Assembly (NCBI GenBank): GCA_913056495.1
Contig: CAJXMO010000021.1
Location: 1-63,316, forward strand
Length of the DNA: 63,316 nucleotides
From: an uncultured Alteromonadaceae bacterium
Lineage (GTDB): Bacteria > Pseudomonadota > Gammaproteobacteria > Enterobacterales > Alteromonadaceae
Reading direction: 5' to 3'
Shown here: positions 38,292 through 47,272 of the stretch, in pieces
Layout: the number at the start of each line of letters is the position of its first letter
Numbering within the stretch: the first letter of the stretch is position 1
Translations under genes and position numbers: made by a program
Notes under the pieces: generated by a model
Told to the model about the DNA's origin: nothing
The model's input: only the letters and a program-made list of their open reading frames with translations
Databases searched by the model: none

Positions 38292-39878
38292 ATGAATATA
38301 AAATTAAATACGATAGCGGCAACACTTGTCGCTAGTATGTTAAGCCAAACTGCCTGGGCTTCTAGCCACAGAGAAGCCCCTAATATCACCCGAATGCCAA
38401 CCGTTGACTCGACTGACTTCTATGCATTTAACAGTTATGAAGCCGATCGCGAAAACTATGTCACTTTAATTGCGAATTATATTCCACTGCAGGATGCTTA
38501 TGGTGGACCGAATTATTTTGCAATGGATCCAACGGCGATTTACAGCATACACATAGACAATGATGGTGATGCGACAGAGGATCTGACTTTTCAGTTTAGA
38601 TTTGAGCAGGCCCTCGCAAATGAAACCGGTATTGCACTCATGGTTGGCGATGAGGGTGAAGAAAAGTCGATTGCGGTTCCGTTAAAAAATGTAGGTGGCG
38701 TCTCAGCTGAAGATCAGTCTGCAGTTAATTTTAGTGAGTCTTATTCACTAACACTGGTGGAAGGCCCACAAAAATCCGGGACCAAAACCAAGCTAATGAA
38801 CACGTACAGTGGTACTGAGATGTTCCATAAACCACTAGATTATATAGGCAATAAAACCTTTACCGATAAAAGCGGTTACGAGCATTATGCCCACCAATTT
38901 GTGTATGAATTTGCATTACCGGGTTGTGAGCAAAATGGCCGGGTCTTTGTTGGCCAACGTAAAGACCCCTTCGTAGTGAATTTGGGCAAAACTTTTGATT
39001 TGGTGAATTATGTGCCGGTAGAAGGTGACAGCTCGCCGGGAGCCGGAGACGCGAATGGTTTTCCGGGCGGGATTACTCAATCCGCAGACAATGATGATTT
39101 AGCTTTTAAAAACGTGACAGCATTATCGATTGAGATTGCAAAAGATTGTATCACCGGAGACGGCAATGGGGTTATTGGCGCATGGACAACCGCCAGTTTG
39201 CCGCAGGCTCGAATCTTAAACCCGAACGCTAAACTTAACAAAACGGAAGTAAACGGTGGTGCTTTGGTTCAGGTATCCCGATTAGGTAGCCCGCTGGTTA
39301 ATGAGTTGGTTATTGGTTTAAAAGATAAAGATAAATTTTCTGCATCACATCCGAAAGATGATGGTCAGTTTGCAGATTATGTCACACATCCTAGCTTGCC
39401 TGAGCTTTTAAATATTTTATTTAAAGATGCGGTAAATACCACTTTAGGAACGGAGATTGAAACGCTTGCACCGACTAACTTCCCGCGTATGGATTTAGTC
39501 ACTGCATTTTTAACCGGGTTTGAAGGTGTAAACCAACAAGCTATGGTGACTCCGTCTGAAATGTTACGACTGAATACCGGTATTCCTGCCACTTCTGCTG
39601 AGATGCAATCCGCGTTTGGTGTCGCAGGCGATGATTTAGCCGGTTTCCCGAATGGTCGTCGTCCGGGTGATGATGTAGTGGATATTGCATTAAGAGTGGT
39701 TATGGGTCGTTTATGTTATCCGATTCCGGTTAACGGTGCTGATACCGATTTAGGGTTGTGTGCACCTGAAGACGCAAGCGTAGGTAATGTGCCTTTCACT
39801 GATGGTGCGCCGCTGGATGCGAGCATGGTAATGGATGCGTTCCCATACTTAGCTACGCCGATTGCCGGTTCTGAGTAA
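38292..39878 (+). CDS. DUF4331 family exported protein
   Basis: A 528-aa exported protein with a signal peptide (ending TAWA) and the DUF4331 hallmark at the mature N-terminus (SSHREAPNITRMPTVDSTDFYAF). Acidic motifs such as HIDNDGDATEDLTFQF and GRRPGDDVVDIALRVVMG follow. The biochemical function of DUF4331 is not known. It is the first gene of a cassette preceded by an ECF-type promoter, with a lipoprotein, a TPR protein and a HupE/UreJ protein behind it. Confidence 0.88.
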   Translation: MNIKLNTIAATLVASMLSQTAWASSHREAPNITRMPTVDSTDFYAFNSYEADRENYVTLIANYIPLQDAYGGPNYFAMDPTAIYSIHIDNDGDATEDLTFQFRFEQALANETGIALMVGDEGEEKSIAVPLKNVGGVSAEDQSAVNFSESYSLTLVEGPQKSGTKTKLMNTYSGTEMFHKPLDYIGNKTFTDKSGYEHYAHQFVYEFALPGCEQNGRVFVGQRKDPFVVNLGKTFDLVNYVPVEGDSSPGAGDANGFPGGITQSADNDDLAFKNVTALSIEIAKDCITGDGNGVIGAWTTASLPQARILNPNAKLNKTEVNGGALVQVSRLGSPLVNELVIGLKDKDKFSASHPKDDGQFADYVTHPSLPELLNILFKDAVNTTLGTEIETLAPTNFPRMDLVTAFLTGFEGVNQQAMVTPSEMLRLNTGIPATSAEMQSAFGVAGDDLAGFPNGRRPGDDVVDIALRVVMGRLCYPIPVNGADTDLGLCAPEDASVGNVPFTDGAPLDASMVMDAFPYLATPIAGSE

Positions 39879-39888
39879 GGAGGACATT

Positions 39889-40389
39889 ATGAAAACCTTA
39901 TTCAACAGAATCCTGAAGGCCAGCATCATAGCTTTATTGCTGAGTGGCTGTGATATAGGTGACGACGATGATAAAACAGCTAAAAATAATGCACCGCAAG
40001 CAATGGATTTTATGGCTACTACCAAAACAGATACCGAGCTGATGGCTAAATTGTCAGCAACCGATGCTGATGGCGATATGCTGAGTTATACCTTGGCTAC
40101 AGCGCCTGGCTCTGGTGAATTATCGCTTAATTCAGATGGCAGCTTTAGCTACCAACCTGCAGCTGAATTTACCGGAACCGATTCTTTTGAGTTTATTGTA
40201 TCGGACGGCAAAGCGCAGACAACCGGGATGGCTCATATTGAGGTGGAAGTGCTGGAAGTTAGTTTTGCCAGTTACAGCCGAAATGCGTTTAATCAAACCG
40301 AAACGGATGAGCCTTTAGCGGTAAATGGTCGTGAGTTTATGCAGGATGTTTCTTCTGAAACCGCTTATGACGACTTATTGACCGAGTAG
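39889..40389 (+). CDS. Cadherin-like / Ig-like lipoprotein
   Basis: A 166-aa lipoprotein with lipobox LLLSGC (Cys near residue 20), an acidic GDDDDK stretch and one cadherin-like/VCBS-type repeat (DADGDMLSYTLATAP, GSFSYQPAAEFTGTDSFEF). I chose the ATG at 39889, which has a near-perfect AAGGAGGA ribosome-binding site; an upstream in-frame start would lie inside the DUF4331 gene. It probably sits on the membrane next to the DUF4331 product. No enzymatic motif is visible. Confidence 0.82.
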   Translation: MKTLFNRILKASIIALLLSGCDIGDDDDKTAKNNAPQAMDFMATTKTDTELMAKLSATDADGDMLSYTLATAPGSGELSLNSDGSFSYQPAAEFTGTDSFEFIVSDGKAQTTGMAHIEVEVLEVSFASYSRNAFNQTETDEPLAVNGREFMQDVSSETAYDDLLTE

Positions 40390-40398
40390 CAGAGACTA

Positions 40399-40416
40399 AA
40401 GGTCAAGGATGACCTT
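40399..40416 (+). promoter_or_regulatory. Small hairpin before the TPR gene
   Basis: AAGGTCA and TGACCTT pair around AGGA in the short gap between the lipoprotein and TPR genes. It may adjust translation or mRNA stability within the cassette; no T run follows. Confidence 0.4.
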
Positions 40417-40434
40417 ATTGTTAGGAGAAGTATT

Positions 40435-41562
40435 ATGTTTATTGCTAAAGCGCTCACTTTATTTTTTAGTTCCTTATTAATGATAACCTGTGTATTGGTT
40501 GGTATTAGCAGTTTGGTTTATGCCAAGCCTTTTGTACCGGACAGCGCGGATTTTGTTTTAGCCGAGTGGGATCCTGATAGTCCGGCACAAGCCGAAAGTA
40601 TGAATCTGGAATACATTGAAAATTTAATTAATCAGGCTCAGTATCCCGGAAAGTCGGCTTTTAATATAGGTCGTGCCAATGCGTTATTAAACTTGTATTT
40701 TCAATCCGGGCAAACACAGCCAAAAGCGCTTTACCTGCATGCTCGAATTTTGCAACATCAGCACGATTTTAGCTCGGCTTTAAAAATCCTAGACAATGTA
40801 TTGCAGCTTAAACCACAAATGTCGGCAGCCTGGTTATTAAAAGCGAATATCCACCTTGCACTCGCAGAGCATCATAATGCGAAGCAGGCCTGTTTAAATC
40901 TGATAGGCCAGAGTGATTTATTAGTCGCGTCTGCATGTAGTCTGGAAATTGAAAGTTTTCAGGGCAAACTGGCTGCAAGTTACGCCAGCTTGAGCAAGGT
41001 TGTTGAACGTTATGGATTATCAGAAAAAGAGTCAGCAGTCTGGCTTGTTCAGATTCTGGCAGATATGGCTTATCGCCTGAACGATAAAGCGGCCGCTTTG
41101 GTCTGGCTTGAAAAATTAGAGTACAAACTAAAGCCGGTCAGCTATTGGGCTTTGTGGGCGGATATACAACTAGACAATAAACGACCTGAACTGGTTTATG
41201 ACCAGCTATCTAAAATCGTCAGTGGCAGCAAATTTAAAGATGATGCATTGCTGCTGAGATTAGTTTTAGCAGAACAGGCCATAAATGCGCCGGTTCATTG
41301 GCAAACCCAGTTAAGTAATCGTATTCGGCTCCGTATTCAGCGCGAAGATAAATTTCATGCTGCTGAAATTGCGAGATTTTTTATTGAAGTCGAACCGAAT
41401 CCGGTGAGCGCGATACATTGGGCCGAAATCAACTGGCAAATGAGTAAACTGGAGGCTGATCGCCAGCTCTTACAGCAAGCTATTTTAATGCAGGCGGACG
41501 CCGCACTGCCTGAATCAGGTTCAGGTTTATCCGACTATCAATTCAGTGAACAGGCAGGCTAA
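40435..41562 (+). CDS. Exported TPR protein of the DUF4331 cassette
   Basis: A 375-aa protein with an N-terminal signal or anchor (ITCVLVGISSLVYA) and TPR-like helical repeats (about 75-150, for example ALYLHARILQHQHDFSSALK and AAWLLKANIHLALAEHHNAK). It has no catalytic motif and is probably a periplasmic scaffold. AGGAGA precedes the ATG and the stop lies two bases before the HupE/UreJ gene, so the two are coupled. Confidence 0.82.
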   Translation: MFIAKALTLFFSSLLMITCVLVGISSLVYAKPFVPDSADFVLAEWDPDSPAQAESMNLEYIENLINQAQYPGKSAFNIGRANALLNLYFQSGQTQPKALYLHARILQHQHDFSSALKILDNVLQLKPQMSAAWLLKANIHLALAEHHNAKQACLNLIGQSDLLVASACSLEIESFQGKLAASYASLSKVVERYGLSEKESAVWLVQILADMAYRLNDKAAALVWLEKLEYKLKPVSYWALWADIQLDNKRPELVYDQLSKIVSGSKFKDDALLLRLVLAEQAINAPVHWQTQLSNRIRLRIQREDKFHAAEIARFFIEVEPNPVSAIHWAEINWQMSKLEADRQLLQQAILMQADAALPESGSGLSDYQFSEQAG

Positions 41563-41564
41563 AC

Positions 41565-42662
41565 ATGAAAAAGTTCATCATACTAATATTGGGCTTGTTT
41601 ACTTTTATGAGTCATGCCCACCAGTTAAGTACAGCTTATTTAACCGCGGAACTGAATGAAAGTGGCCTTATTCAGGGGGATATCCAGCTAAGAGGTTTTG
41701 ATTTAAATCAGGCGCTGAATCTGGATTCTGATATGAATGGTCAGTTGACCTGGGCTGAAATTGAAAGCCAGAGTGTGCAACTGAACCAGTATATTCAAAC
41801 GCACTTATTAATTAAACGTAACAATCAGGTCTGTCCTTTAATAATTGAACCTCAGTTAAAAGCTGAGCGTCATTTTAATCAGGGCTATCTTGTTGCAGTT
41901 ATAAGTGCCCAGTGTGCGGTGAGCGGGTCAATAGAGGTTACTTACACAGGTTTGTTTGCAGAGGATTATGAACATAAATTATTGTTTAATTTAACCGGCC
42001 AGACCGAGGTGGTTGCTCGCGTTATTAGCGCAGAGAATCATAGGGTTCATATTGATTTAAATCATACCTCTTTGATGACTACTTTTAATCAATATGCCTA
42101 TCAGGGTATTTTGCATATCTGGAAAGGTTTAGATCACATTCTGTTTCTATTGGTTTTGTTACTTGGCTGTGTTTTAGTCCGGCAAAACGGGCAGTGGCAA
42201 GTCAGAGAGAACGCAAAGCAAATTATCATTTCAACCGCTTGGATAGTGACGGCTTTTACGCTGGCACATTCAATTACTTTAACATCGACAGCGATGGGCT
42301 GGGTGGTCTTAAACTCTCGCTGGGTAGAGTTGGGAATCGCACTGTCTGTGTTGTTTGCAGCACTTAATAATATCTGGCCCTGGGTTGTTCGTTTATCCGG
42401 CTTGACCTTTATATTCGGATTATTACATGGGATGGGATTTGCTGGTGTTCTGGTTGAACTGGGTTTACCGACAGAGCAGAAAATCTGGGCGGTACTGGCC
42501 TTTAATTTAGGTGTGGAAATAGGCCAGTTAGTCATACTGGCTATTGTATTACCTTTATTAATTTCGATTCGATGGTTTAGTTGGTATCAAACTTACTTTT
42601 TACGCTTTTCATCAGTTGCAATTGCCATGGTGGCAATAGGCTGGACGATCGAGCGGTTTTAA
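41565..42662 (+). CDS. HupE/UreJ family membrane protein
   Basis: A 365-aa protein: signal peptide (ending SHA), an extracytoplasmic N-terminal domain of about 170 residues, then a HupE/UreJ-type membrane domain with the motif YQGILHIWKGLDHILFLLVL and about six further helices, including LLHGMGFAGVLVELGLP. The conserved His/Asp in the membrane motif suggest metal handling in some relatives, but the substrate here is unknown. It is the last gene of the cassette. Confidence 0.85.
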   Translation: MKKFIILILGLFTFMSHAHQLSTAYLTAELNESGLIQGDIQLRGFDLNQALNLDSDMNGQLTWAEIESQSVQLNQYIQTHLLIKRNNQVCPLIIEPQLKAERHFNQGYLVAVISAQCAVSGSIEVTYTGLFAEDYEHKLLFNLTGQTEVVARVISAENHRVHIDLNHTSLMTTFNQYAYQGILHIWKGLDHILFLLVLLLGCVLVRQNGQWQVRENAKQIIISTAWIVTAFTLAHSITLTSTAMGWVVLNSRWVELGIALSVLFAALNNIWPWVVRLSGLTFIFGLLHGMGFAGVLVELGLPTEQKIWAVLAFNLGVEIGQLVILAIVLPLLISIRWFSWYQTYFLRFSSVAIAMVAIGWTIERF

Positions 42663-42693
42663 GTGCTCGTCTGTGATTTTATGATTTGAAGTT

Positions 42694-42720
42694 AAGCCGG
42701 TTAAACAACCGGCTTTATTT
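42694..42720 (+). terminator. Terminator of the ECF-controlled cassette
   Basis: AAGCCGGTT pairs with AACCGGCTT around AAAC, followed by TTATTT. It lies 32 bp after the HupE/UreJ stop. Confidence 0.85.
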
Positions 42721-42757
42721 GTTAATACCGCAGAAATTGGTTTATCGATACTATTTA

Positions 42758-42970
42758 ACCTCAGCTGCGCATAATCAAAATTGCCCAACGAGTCTATTTT
42801 TTAGCCTCTCAGCGTTATTTTTCTTACTAATAACTCGCTATTAGGTACACAAAAATGCCTTGATAGGCGAAAAACTATCCACATTGGAACGTAAAATAAA
42901 CAAGATTGTGGTTATATTTAAAAAATTAAAGCCCAATTTTACTTTAACTGTTCTTATGCGCAGCTGAGGT
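42758..42970. mobile_element. MITE-like palindromic repeat, copy 1
   Basis: A 213-bp non-coding element with terminal inverted repeats (ACCTCAGCTGCGCATAA and TTATGCGCAGCTGAGGT), bounded on both sides by TATTTA (42752-42757 and 42971-42976), a possible target duplication. Inner features are GCCTCTCAGCG/CCTTGATAGGC arms around an apical CTAATA/TATTAG hairpin. A closely related copy in the same orientation lies at 44600-44821. The 298 bp from 42977 to the MFS gene holds nothing else I can support beyond a weak minus-strand open frame. Confidence 0.75.
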
Positions 42971-43274
42971 TATTTAGAGATTCAGCTAAATCAAGCAGAA
43001 TGTTTTAATTTTTTAATTGATTTTAAAAGCTTCAGATCGAGTTGTATCTATCGTGATAGTAAAGTTTTAAATTACTGTTGTAACTCAAAAATAGCCGAAA
43101 TAATTGCACATTTTTTGACATTTTTACTAGCAGCGACGGAAGCTGCTGATTTATAATATATCCAAGTTATATAGTCATCTTTACTCTTTTGTTCTCTTGG
43201 CAGAATCTTAAGTTTTAGCGGCGAGTTCTTCGCACTTTCCATATTTATTTGCATATTAATTGATAGGGCTGTTT

Positions 43275-44495
43275 ATGTCATTCAACACTGCATCGGCGAA
43301 AGCTGAGGTAAGCATATTTCCTGTTTTAGCTATTCTGGCTATGGGTGGATTTATTCTGGGGTTAACAGAATTTTCGATGATGCCTATGCTGCCGCTGATT
43401 AGCGAAACATTTGCGACCACACCGTCACAAAGTGGCTACGCGATCAGCGCCTATGCGATTGGTGTTGTGGTTGGCGCGCCTGTTTTTATGATGCTGACGG
43501 CAAATATGACAAAGCGTAATGCACTGGCTATTTTTGTTGGCATGATGTGCCTGTTTAATGGCTTAAGCGCTTTTGCTCAGTCTCTTGAGCAATTAATAGC
43601 ATTTCGTTTTTTAAGTGGTTTGCCGCATGGTGCCTATTTTGGTACCGCGGTTTTACTGGCTTCTGATATAGCGCCCAAAGGCAAGCGTTCAACCTTCATT
43701 TCAAAGGTATTTTTGGGGTTAACTTTAGCTACGATTGTTGGTGTACCTTTAGTCACATTAATAGGTCAGAACTTTAGCTGGCGCTATTGTGTAATGGGTG
43801 CATCAGCGTTAGCTTTTGTCATGTTTATATTGGTTTTTAAAGTAATTCCAAATCATAAAAATGAAGCCCCATCTACATTAATGAATGAATTCAGTGTGTT
43901 AAAAAATAAACTGGTTTGGTCAATTTTAGGCATAGTTTTAATTGGGTTTGGTGGGGTATTTTGTATTTATACCTATATCGCAGATACGATATTAGCGGTT
44001 ACCGAAACCCCGGCTTATACCATTTCTATCGCTATGGTGATGTTTGGGATTGGCTGTACCATAGGAAACTTGGTACTGGGTAAACTAGGCGATAAAGCGG
44101 CTATGCCAACAACCGGGTTTGCCTTGGTCGCCTGCATCGTTTTTTCATTTGCGTATGTTTATGCCAGTTACAATATTTGGTTATTGTATGCTGTTATATT
44201 TTGCATAGGAGCAAGTGTGGGTTTAGGCGCAGTTATTCAGTCGCTATTAATGGATGTTTCGCCTGAGGGTCATGCCATGATAGGTGCATTGGTTCAATGT
44301 GCTTTTAATACCGCAAATGCGATTGGTCCTTGGGTTGGTGGCATTGTCATTGCGCAAGGCGCTTTGCCTAATCAAACTGGTATTTCGGCCGCTATTTTGT
44401 TCTTAGGCGGCCTGTTAATGTGGTGGCTAAGCCATATTCAAATTAAAGCCAAATCAAAACAGGCAGAATGCGATGCTTTGCCGGATGTTTGTTAA
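43275..44495 (+). CDS. MFS efflux transporter (AraJ/DHA1-like)
   Basis: A 406-aa, roughly 12-helix major facilitator. The N-terminal GGFILGLTEFSMMPMLPLISE and the loop TANMTKRN match the AraJ/YdhP/sugar-efflux group; the substrate is not predictable. I chose the ATG at 43275, with AGGG seven bases upstream, rather than an in-frame TTG five codons earlier. The gene is bracketed by two same-orientation copies of the MITE-like repeat. Confidence 0.88.
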   Translation: MSFNTASAKAEVSIFPVLAILAMGGFILGLTEFSMMPMLPLISETFATTPSQSGYAISAYAIGVVVGAPVFMMLTANMTKRNALAIFVGMMCLFNGLSAFAQSLEQLIAFRFLSGLPHGAYFGTAVLLASDIAPKGKRSTFISKVFLGLTLATIVGVPLVTLIGQNFSWRYCVMGASALAFVMFILVFKVIPNHKNEAPSTLMNEFSVLKNKLVWSILGIVLIGFGGVFCIYTYIADTILAVTETPAYTISIAMVMFGIGCTIGNLVLGKLGDKAAMPTTGFALVACIVFSFAYVYASYNIWLLYAVIFCIGASVGLGAVIQSLLMDVSPEGHAMIGALVQCAFNTANAIGPWVGGIVIAQGALPNQTGISAAILFLGGLLMWWLSHIQIKAKSKQAECDALPDVC

Positions 44496-44520
44496 GCTGA
44501 GCGGCGAATTCTCAAATTAG

Positions 44521-44547
44521 AAGGGCATACTGTGTATGCCCTTTTTT
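44521..44547 (+). terminator. Terminator of the MFS gene
   Basis: AAGGGCATAC and GTATGCCCTT form a 10-bp stem with a three-base loop, followed by T residues, 26 bp after the MFS stop. Confidence 0.9.
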
Positions 44548-44599
44548 GTATCTATTTTCTCGCTTTTTTGCGTTATTTTTTACGCATTGCCAGTAATGA

Positions 44600-44821
44600 A
44601 CCTCAGCCGCGTATAATAAAAATTGCCCAACGAGTCTATTTTTCCGCCTCTCAGCGTTATTTTTCTTACTAATAGCTCGCTATTAGGTACACAAAAATAC
44701 CTTGATAGACAAAACATATCCAGGTTACAGCGTAAAATAAATTGGTCCAGGATAAGTGTTAAATCCTGCTTAAAAAAGTGTTACTCATTTTACGTCAACT
44801 CTTCTTATACTCAGTTGAGGT
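44600..44821. mobile_element. MITE-like palindromic repeat, copy 2
   Basis: A 222-bp copy of the 42758 element. The first 150 bp are strongly similar (ATTGCCCAACGAGTCTATTT, GCGTTATTTTTCTTACTAAT). The ends are the diverged inverted repeats ACCTCAGCCGCGTATAA and TTATACTCAGTTGAGGT. The last third is unlike copy 1. The flanks show only a TGA/TGA match, so the target duplication is not clear here. Confidence 0.75.
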
Positions 44822-44920
44822 TGATTAAAGCCCGTTTGGTTTAATGTTATAAACAAATTATCTTAATAACTGCGTCTGTGCCTATTGTATTAATCACTAA
44901 ACTGGCGGATAAATAAAATT

Positions 44921-45349
44921 ATGAAATATTTATATTTATTCTTTTTTACTATCTATGTGCCTTTACTTGTAATCTATTTTCTTCAGAAAAATAACTCAGA
45001 GTACAAAGGGTTTAACTGGGCTGGCAAAAATAGCCTTGGAGTCTGGCTGGCTGTATTGTTGGCTTTATTTGTTATATCGGCTAAATGGACTGCGCCTTCT
45101 TTTGTTATTGCCATTAATACAGGTTGGCAAGGTTTTCGAGGCAGTGGTGAATTAAGTTATTGTATTCGATGGCTGATTGCGCTGACTTTGCTTATATTCC
45201 CGCATGTCATAAAAAAGTCTTTTTGGAGGATAAATCCCACAGCTACGGAATTTTATAGCCGGTTTAATAGTGACGGATATTGGTATGCTGGACTGGCCTT
45301 TGCAATATATCCACTTTATGAAACTTGGAATTTGGCTTTTAAAACCTAA
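44921..45349 (+). CDS. Small membrane protein of unknown function
   Basis: A 142-aa protein with about four hydrophobic segments (LYLFFFTIYVPLLVIYFL, LGVWLAVLLALFVISA, IRWLIALTLLIFPHVI, and one near residue 125). I do not recognise a family. No good ribosome-binding site precedes the ATG, but it is the only convincing frame between the repeat and lysA. It converges on lysA with a shared terminator. Confidence 0.55.
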   Translation: MKYLYLFFFTIYVPLLVIYFLQKNNSEYKGFNWAGKNSLGVWLAVLLALFVISAKWTAPSFVIAINTGWQGFRGSGELSYCIRWLIALTLLIFPHVIKKSFWRINPTATEFYSRFNSDGYWYAGLAFAIYPLYETWNLAFKT

Positions 45350-45383
45350 TATCAGAGTCAACATTCAAGCCTTAGCGATTGAT

Positions 45384-45417
45384 AAAAAAAAGGTTAACTT
45401 AAATCGTTAACCTTTTT
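45384..45417. terminator. Bidirectional terminator between orphan membrane gene and lysA
   Basis: AAAAGGTTAAC and GTTAACCTTTTT pair around TTAAATC, with A and T runs on the two sides. Confidence 0.85.
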
Positions 45418-45450
45418 CTAAAAACACAAATAGCTTGTTTTATAATGACT

Positions 45451-46704
45451 TTATTCAGGTAAAAGTGCTTCACCTTTCCATAAATCGACCAACTCCTCAC
45501 GCGCTCTGACCAAGTGAGTTTCGCTGCCATCTACCATAACTTCAGCAGCGCGTACGCGTGAATTGTAGTTTGAGGCCATGGTAAAGCCATAAGCACCCGA
45601 AGATTTCACCGCTAATAAATCGCCGGATTCAATCGCCAGGTTTCTGTCTTTGCCTAAAAAGTCACCGGTTTCACAGATTGGGCCGACAACATCATAAACC
45701 GCTGACTCACGTGTTAACGATGTATCGACTTGCACAATATTTTGCCATGCTGAATATAAAGACGGTCGGATTAAGTCATTCATAGCAGCATCAACAATCG
45801 CAAAGTTTTTCTCTTCGCCCTGCTTTAAAAACTCAACTTTTGTGACCAGAATACCGGCATTGGCCATAATTGAACGGCCCGGTTCAAATATAACTTTAAG
45901 CGCTTGTCTGTCCGATAACTTAGTCAATAATGCTGATACATAGTCTTCAACTGCCGGTGGTACTTCATCCTGATAGGTTACGCCTAAACCGCCCCCTACA
46001 TCCAAATGCGAAAGCACTATGCCGTTATCTGCCAACTCATCAATTAATGCCAATACTTTATCCAGTGCATCAATAAAGGGTTGAACTTCTGTTAACTGTG
46101 AGCCTATATGGCAATCAATCCCTTTTACCGCTAAGTGGCTTAATGAGGCGGCATGCTTATAGACTTCAACGGCGCGCTCGCGCTCAATACCAAATTTATT
46201 GGCCTTTAAACCAGTTGAAATATAAGGATGTGTTTTGGCATCTACATCCGGGTTTACCCGAATTGAAATGGGGGCTTTTTTATTAATTTCTGCGGCAACT
46301 TTGTTAATGCGATCGAGTTCAGCTTCTGATTCTACGTTAAAACAATAAATACCGGCTTCTAAAGCATATTCAATTTCAGCTTCGGTTTTTCCCACGCCGG
46401 AAAAAACGACTTTGGCCGGATCGCCGCCTGCTTCAATTACGCGGGCTAACTCACCACCGGATACAATATCAAACCCTGAACCTAAACGTGCCAGTGTATT
46501 TAAGACGCCCAAGTTCGAATTTGCTTTCACTGCATAGCAGACTAAATGCGGATGAGATTGAGCTGCTTGGTCAAATTCTTTCCAGTGAGTTTCAATCGCA
46601 CTGCGTGAATATACGTAACATGGGGTATTAAATTGCTCGGCTATCTGAGCAACAGAAACATCTTCAGCAAATAATTGCTGGTTTTTATAACTAAAAAAGT
46701 CCAA
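45451..46704 (-). CDS. lysA: Diaminopimelate decarboxylase
   Basis: A 417-aa fold-type III PLP enzyme for the last step of lysine synthesis. The PLP lysine is in CYAVKANSNLGVL (near residue 56), with HIGSQLTEV, VGGGLGVTY, FEPGRSIMANAG and the substrate Cys in GPICETGDFLG also present. Translation starts at TTG with GGAG six bases upstream. The gene is 11 bp behind lptM, matching the gammaproteobacterial lptM-lysA-dapF neighbourhood. Confidence 0.96.
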   Translation of the reverse strand: MDFFSYKNQQLFAEDVSVAQIAEQFNTPCYVYSRSAIETHWKEFDQAAQSHPHLVCYAVKANSNLGVLNTLARLGSGFDIVSGGELARVIEAGGDPAKVVFSGVGKTEAEIEYALEAGIYCFNVESEAELDRINKVAAEINKKAPISIRVNPDVDAKTHPYISTGLKANKFGIERERAVEVYKHAASLSHLAVKGIDCHIGSQLTEVQPFIDALDKVLALIDELADNGIVLSHLDVGGGLGVTYQDEVPPAVEDYVSALLTKLSDRQALKVIFEPGRSIMANAGILVTKVEFLKQGEEKNFAIVDAAMNDLIRPSLYSAWQNIVQVDTSLTRESAVYDVVGPICETGDFLGKDRNLAIESGDLLAVKSSGAYGFTMASNYNSRVRAAEVMVDGSETHLVRAREELVDLWKGEALLPE

Positions 46705-46715
46705 ACTAAACTCCG

Positions 46716-46847
46716 CTATTGGTTGTTATCAGAAGATTCTTCAGGGCTTGTTTGTGGTTTTTCAGGCAAATATAATGGGCCTTTCTGACCGCAGGCACTC
46801 AGGCCAAACAGGGTCACTAACAGTAAACAAACTAAACGAATTCTCAT
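46716..46847 (-). CDS. lptM: LptM (YifL) lipoprotein
   Basis: A 43-aa lipoprotein: signal MRIRLVCLLLVTLFGLSAC with lipobox LSAC, then GQKGPLYLPEKP. The CGxKGPLY sequence is the LptM/YifL signature; LptM helps the LPS transport protein LptD mature. It lies just upstream of lysA, as in many gammaproteobacteria, and diverges from cyaY. It is too short for usual gene finding, and the product matches the family in full. Confidence 0.92.
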   Translation of the reverse strand: MRIRLVCLLLVTLFGLSACGQKGPLYLPEKPQTSPEESSDNNQ

Positions 46848-46916
46848 AACACTACTTATATTGTTAAATAATGCGCACTATAATCGCATTCATCATAGGA
46901 AAATCAAGCGAAACTC

Positions 46917-47246
46917 ATGAGCCAATTAACAGAAACTCAATATCACCAACTTGTAGACGACATTTTACTTCAAATTGAACAAACTTTAGAGCAAATTGAA
47001 GACGAAATTGACATAGATTATGAAAATTTCGGTGGTAAGTTAGACATTGAATTTGCTGATGGCAGCAAAATTATTATCAACAAGCAAGAACCTTTACTGC
47101 AACTTTGGGTTGCAACCAAATTTAATGGTTATCACTTTAACTATGAAAACGGGACTTGGATTGATGAAAGGTTCGGCGATGAATTCTGGCACTTTATGAA
47201 TGAAGCTGCGACCAAGCAAGCTGGCCAGACGATTAAATTCAAATAA
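46917..47246 (+). CDS. cyaY: Frataxin-like protein CyaY
   Basis: A 109-aa bacterial frataxin. The acidic helix (QLVDDILLQIEQTLEQIEDE, shortened) and the sheet motifs IINKQEPLLQLWVATKFNGYHF and W...DERFGDEFW match the family. It binds iron and IscS and regulates Fe-S cluster assembly. It diverges from lptM-lysA; the 69-bp gap must hold both promoters. Confidence 0.93.
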   Translation: MSQLTETQYHQLVDDILLQIEQTLEQIEDEIDIDYENFGGKLDIEFADGSKIIINKQEPLLQLWVATKFNGYHFNYENGTWIDERFGDEFWHFMNEAATKQAGQTIKFK

Positions 47247-47272
47247 TTAAGAATAATAATAACGGAGCAAAA

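Noticed and set aside
42134..42535. 133-codon minus-strand frame inside the HupE/UreJ gene
   Set aside because: Shadow of a well-supported membrane protein on the other strand.
43072..43254. 60-codon minus-strand open frame before the MFS gene
   Set aside because: No ribosome-binding site and an unremarkable composition; probably chance in AT-rich intergenic DNA.
44623..44844. 73-codon plus-strand open frame
   Set aside because: It lies almost wholly inside the second MITE-like repeat and has no family match or ribosome-binding site.
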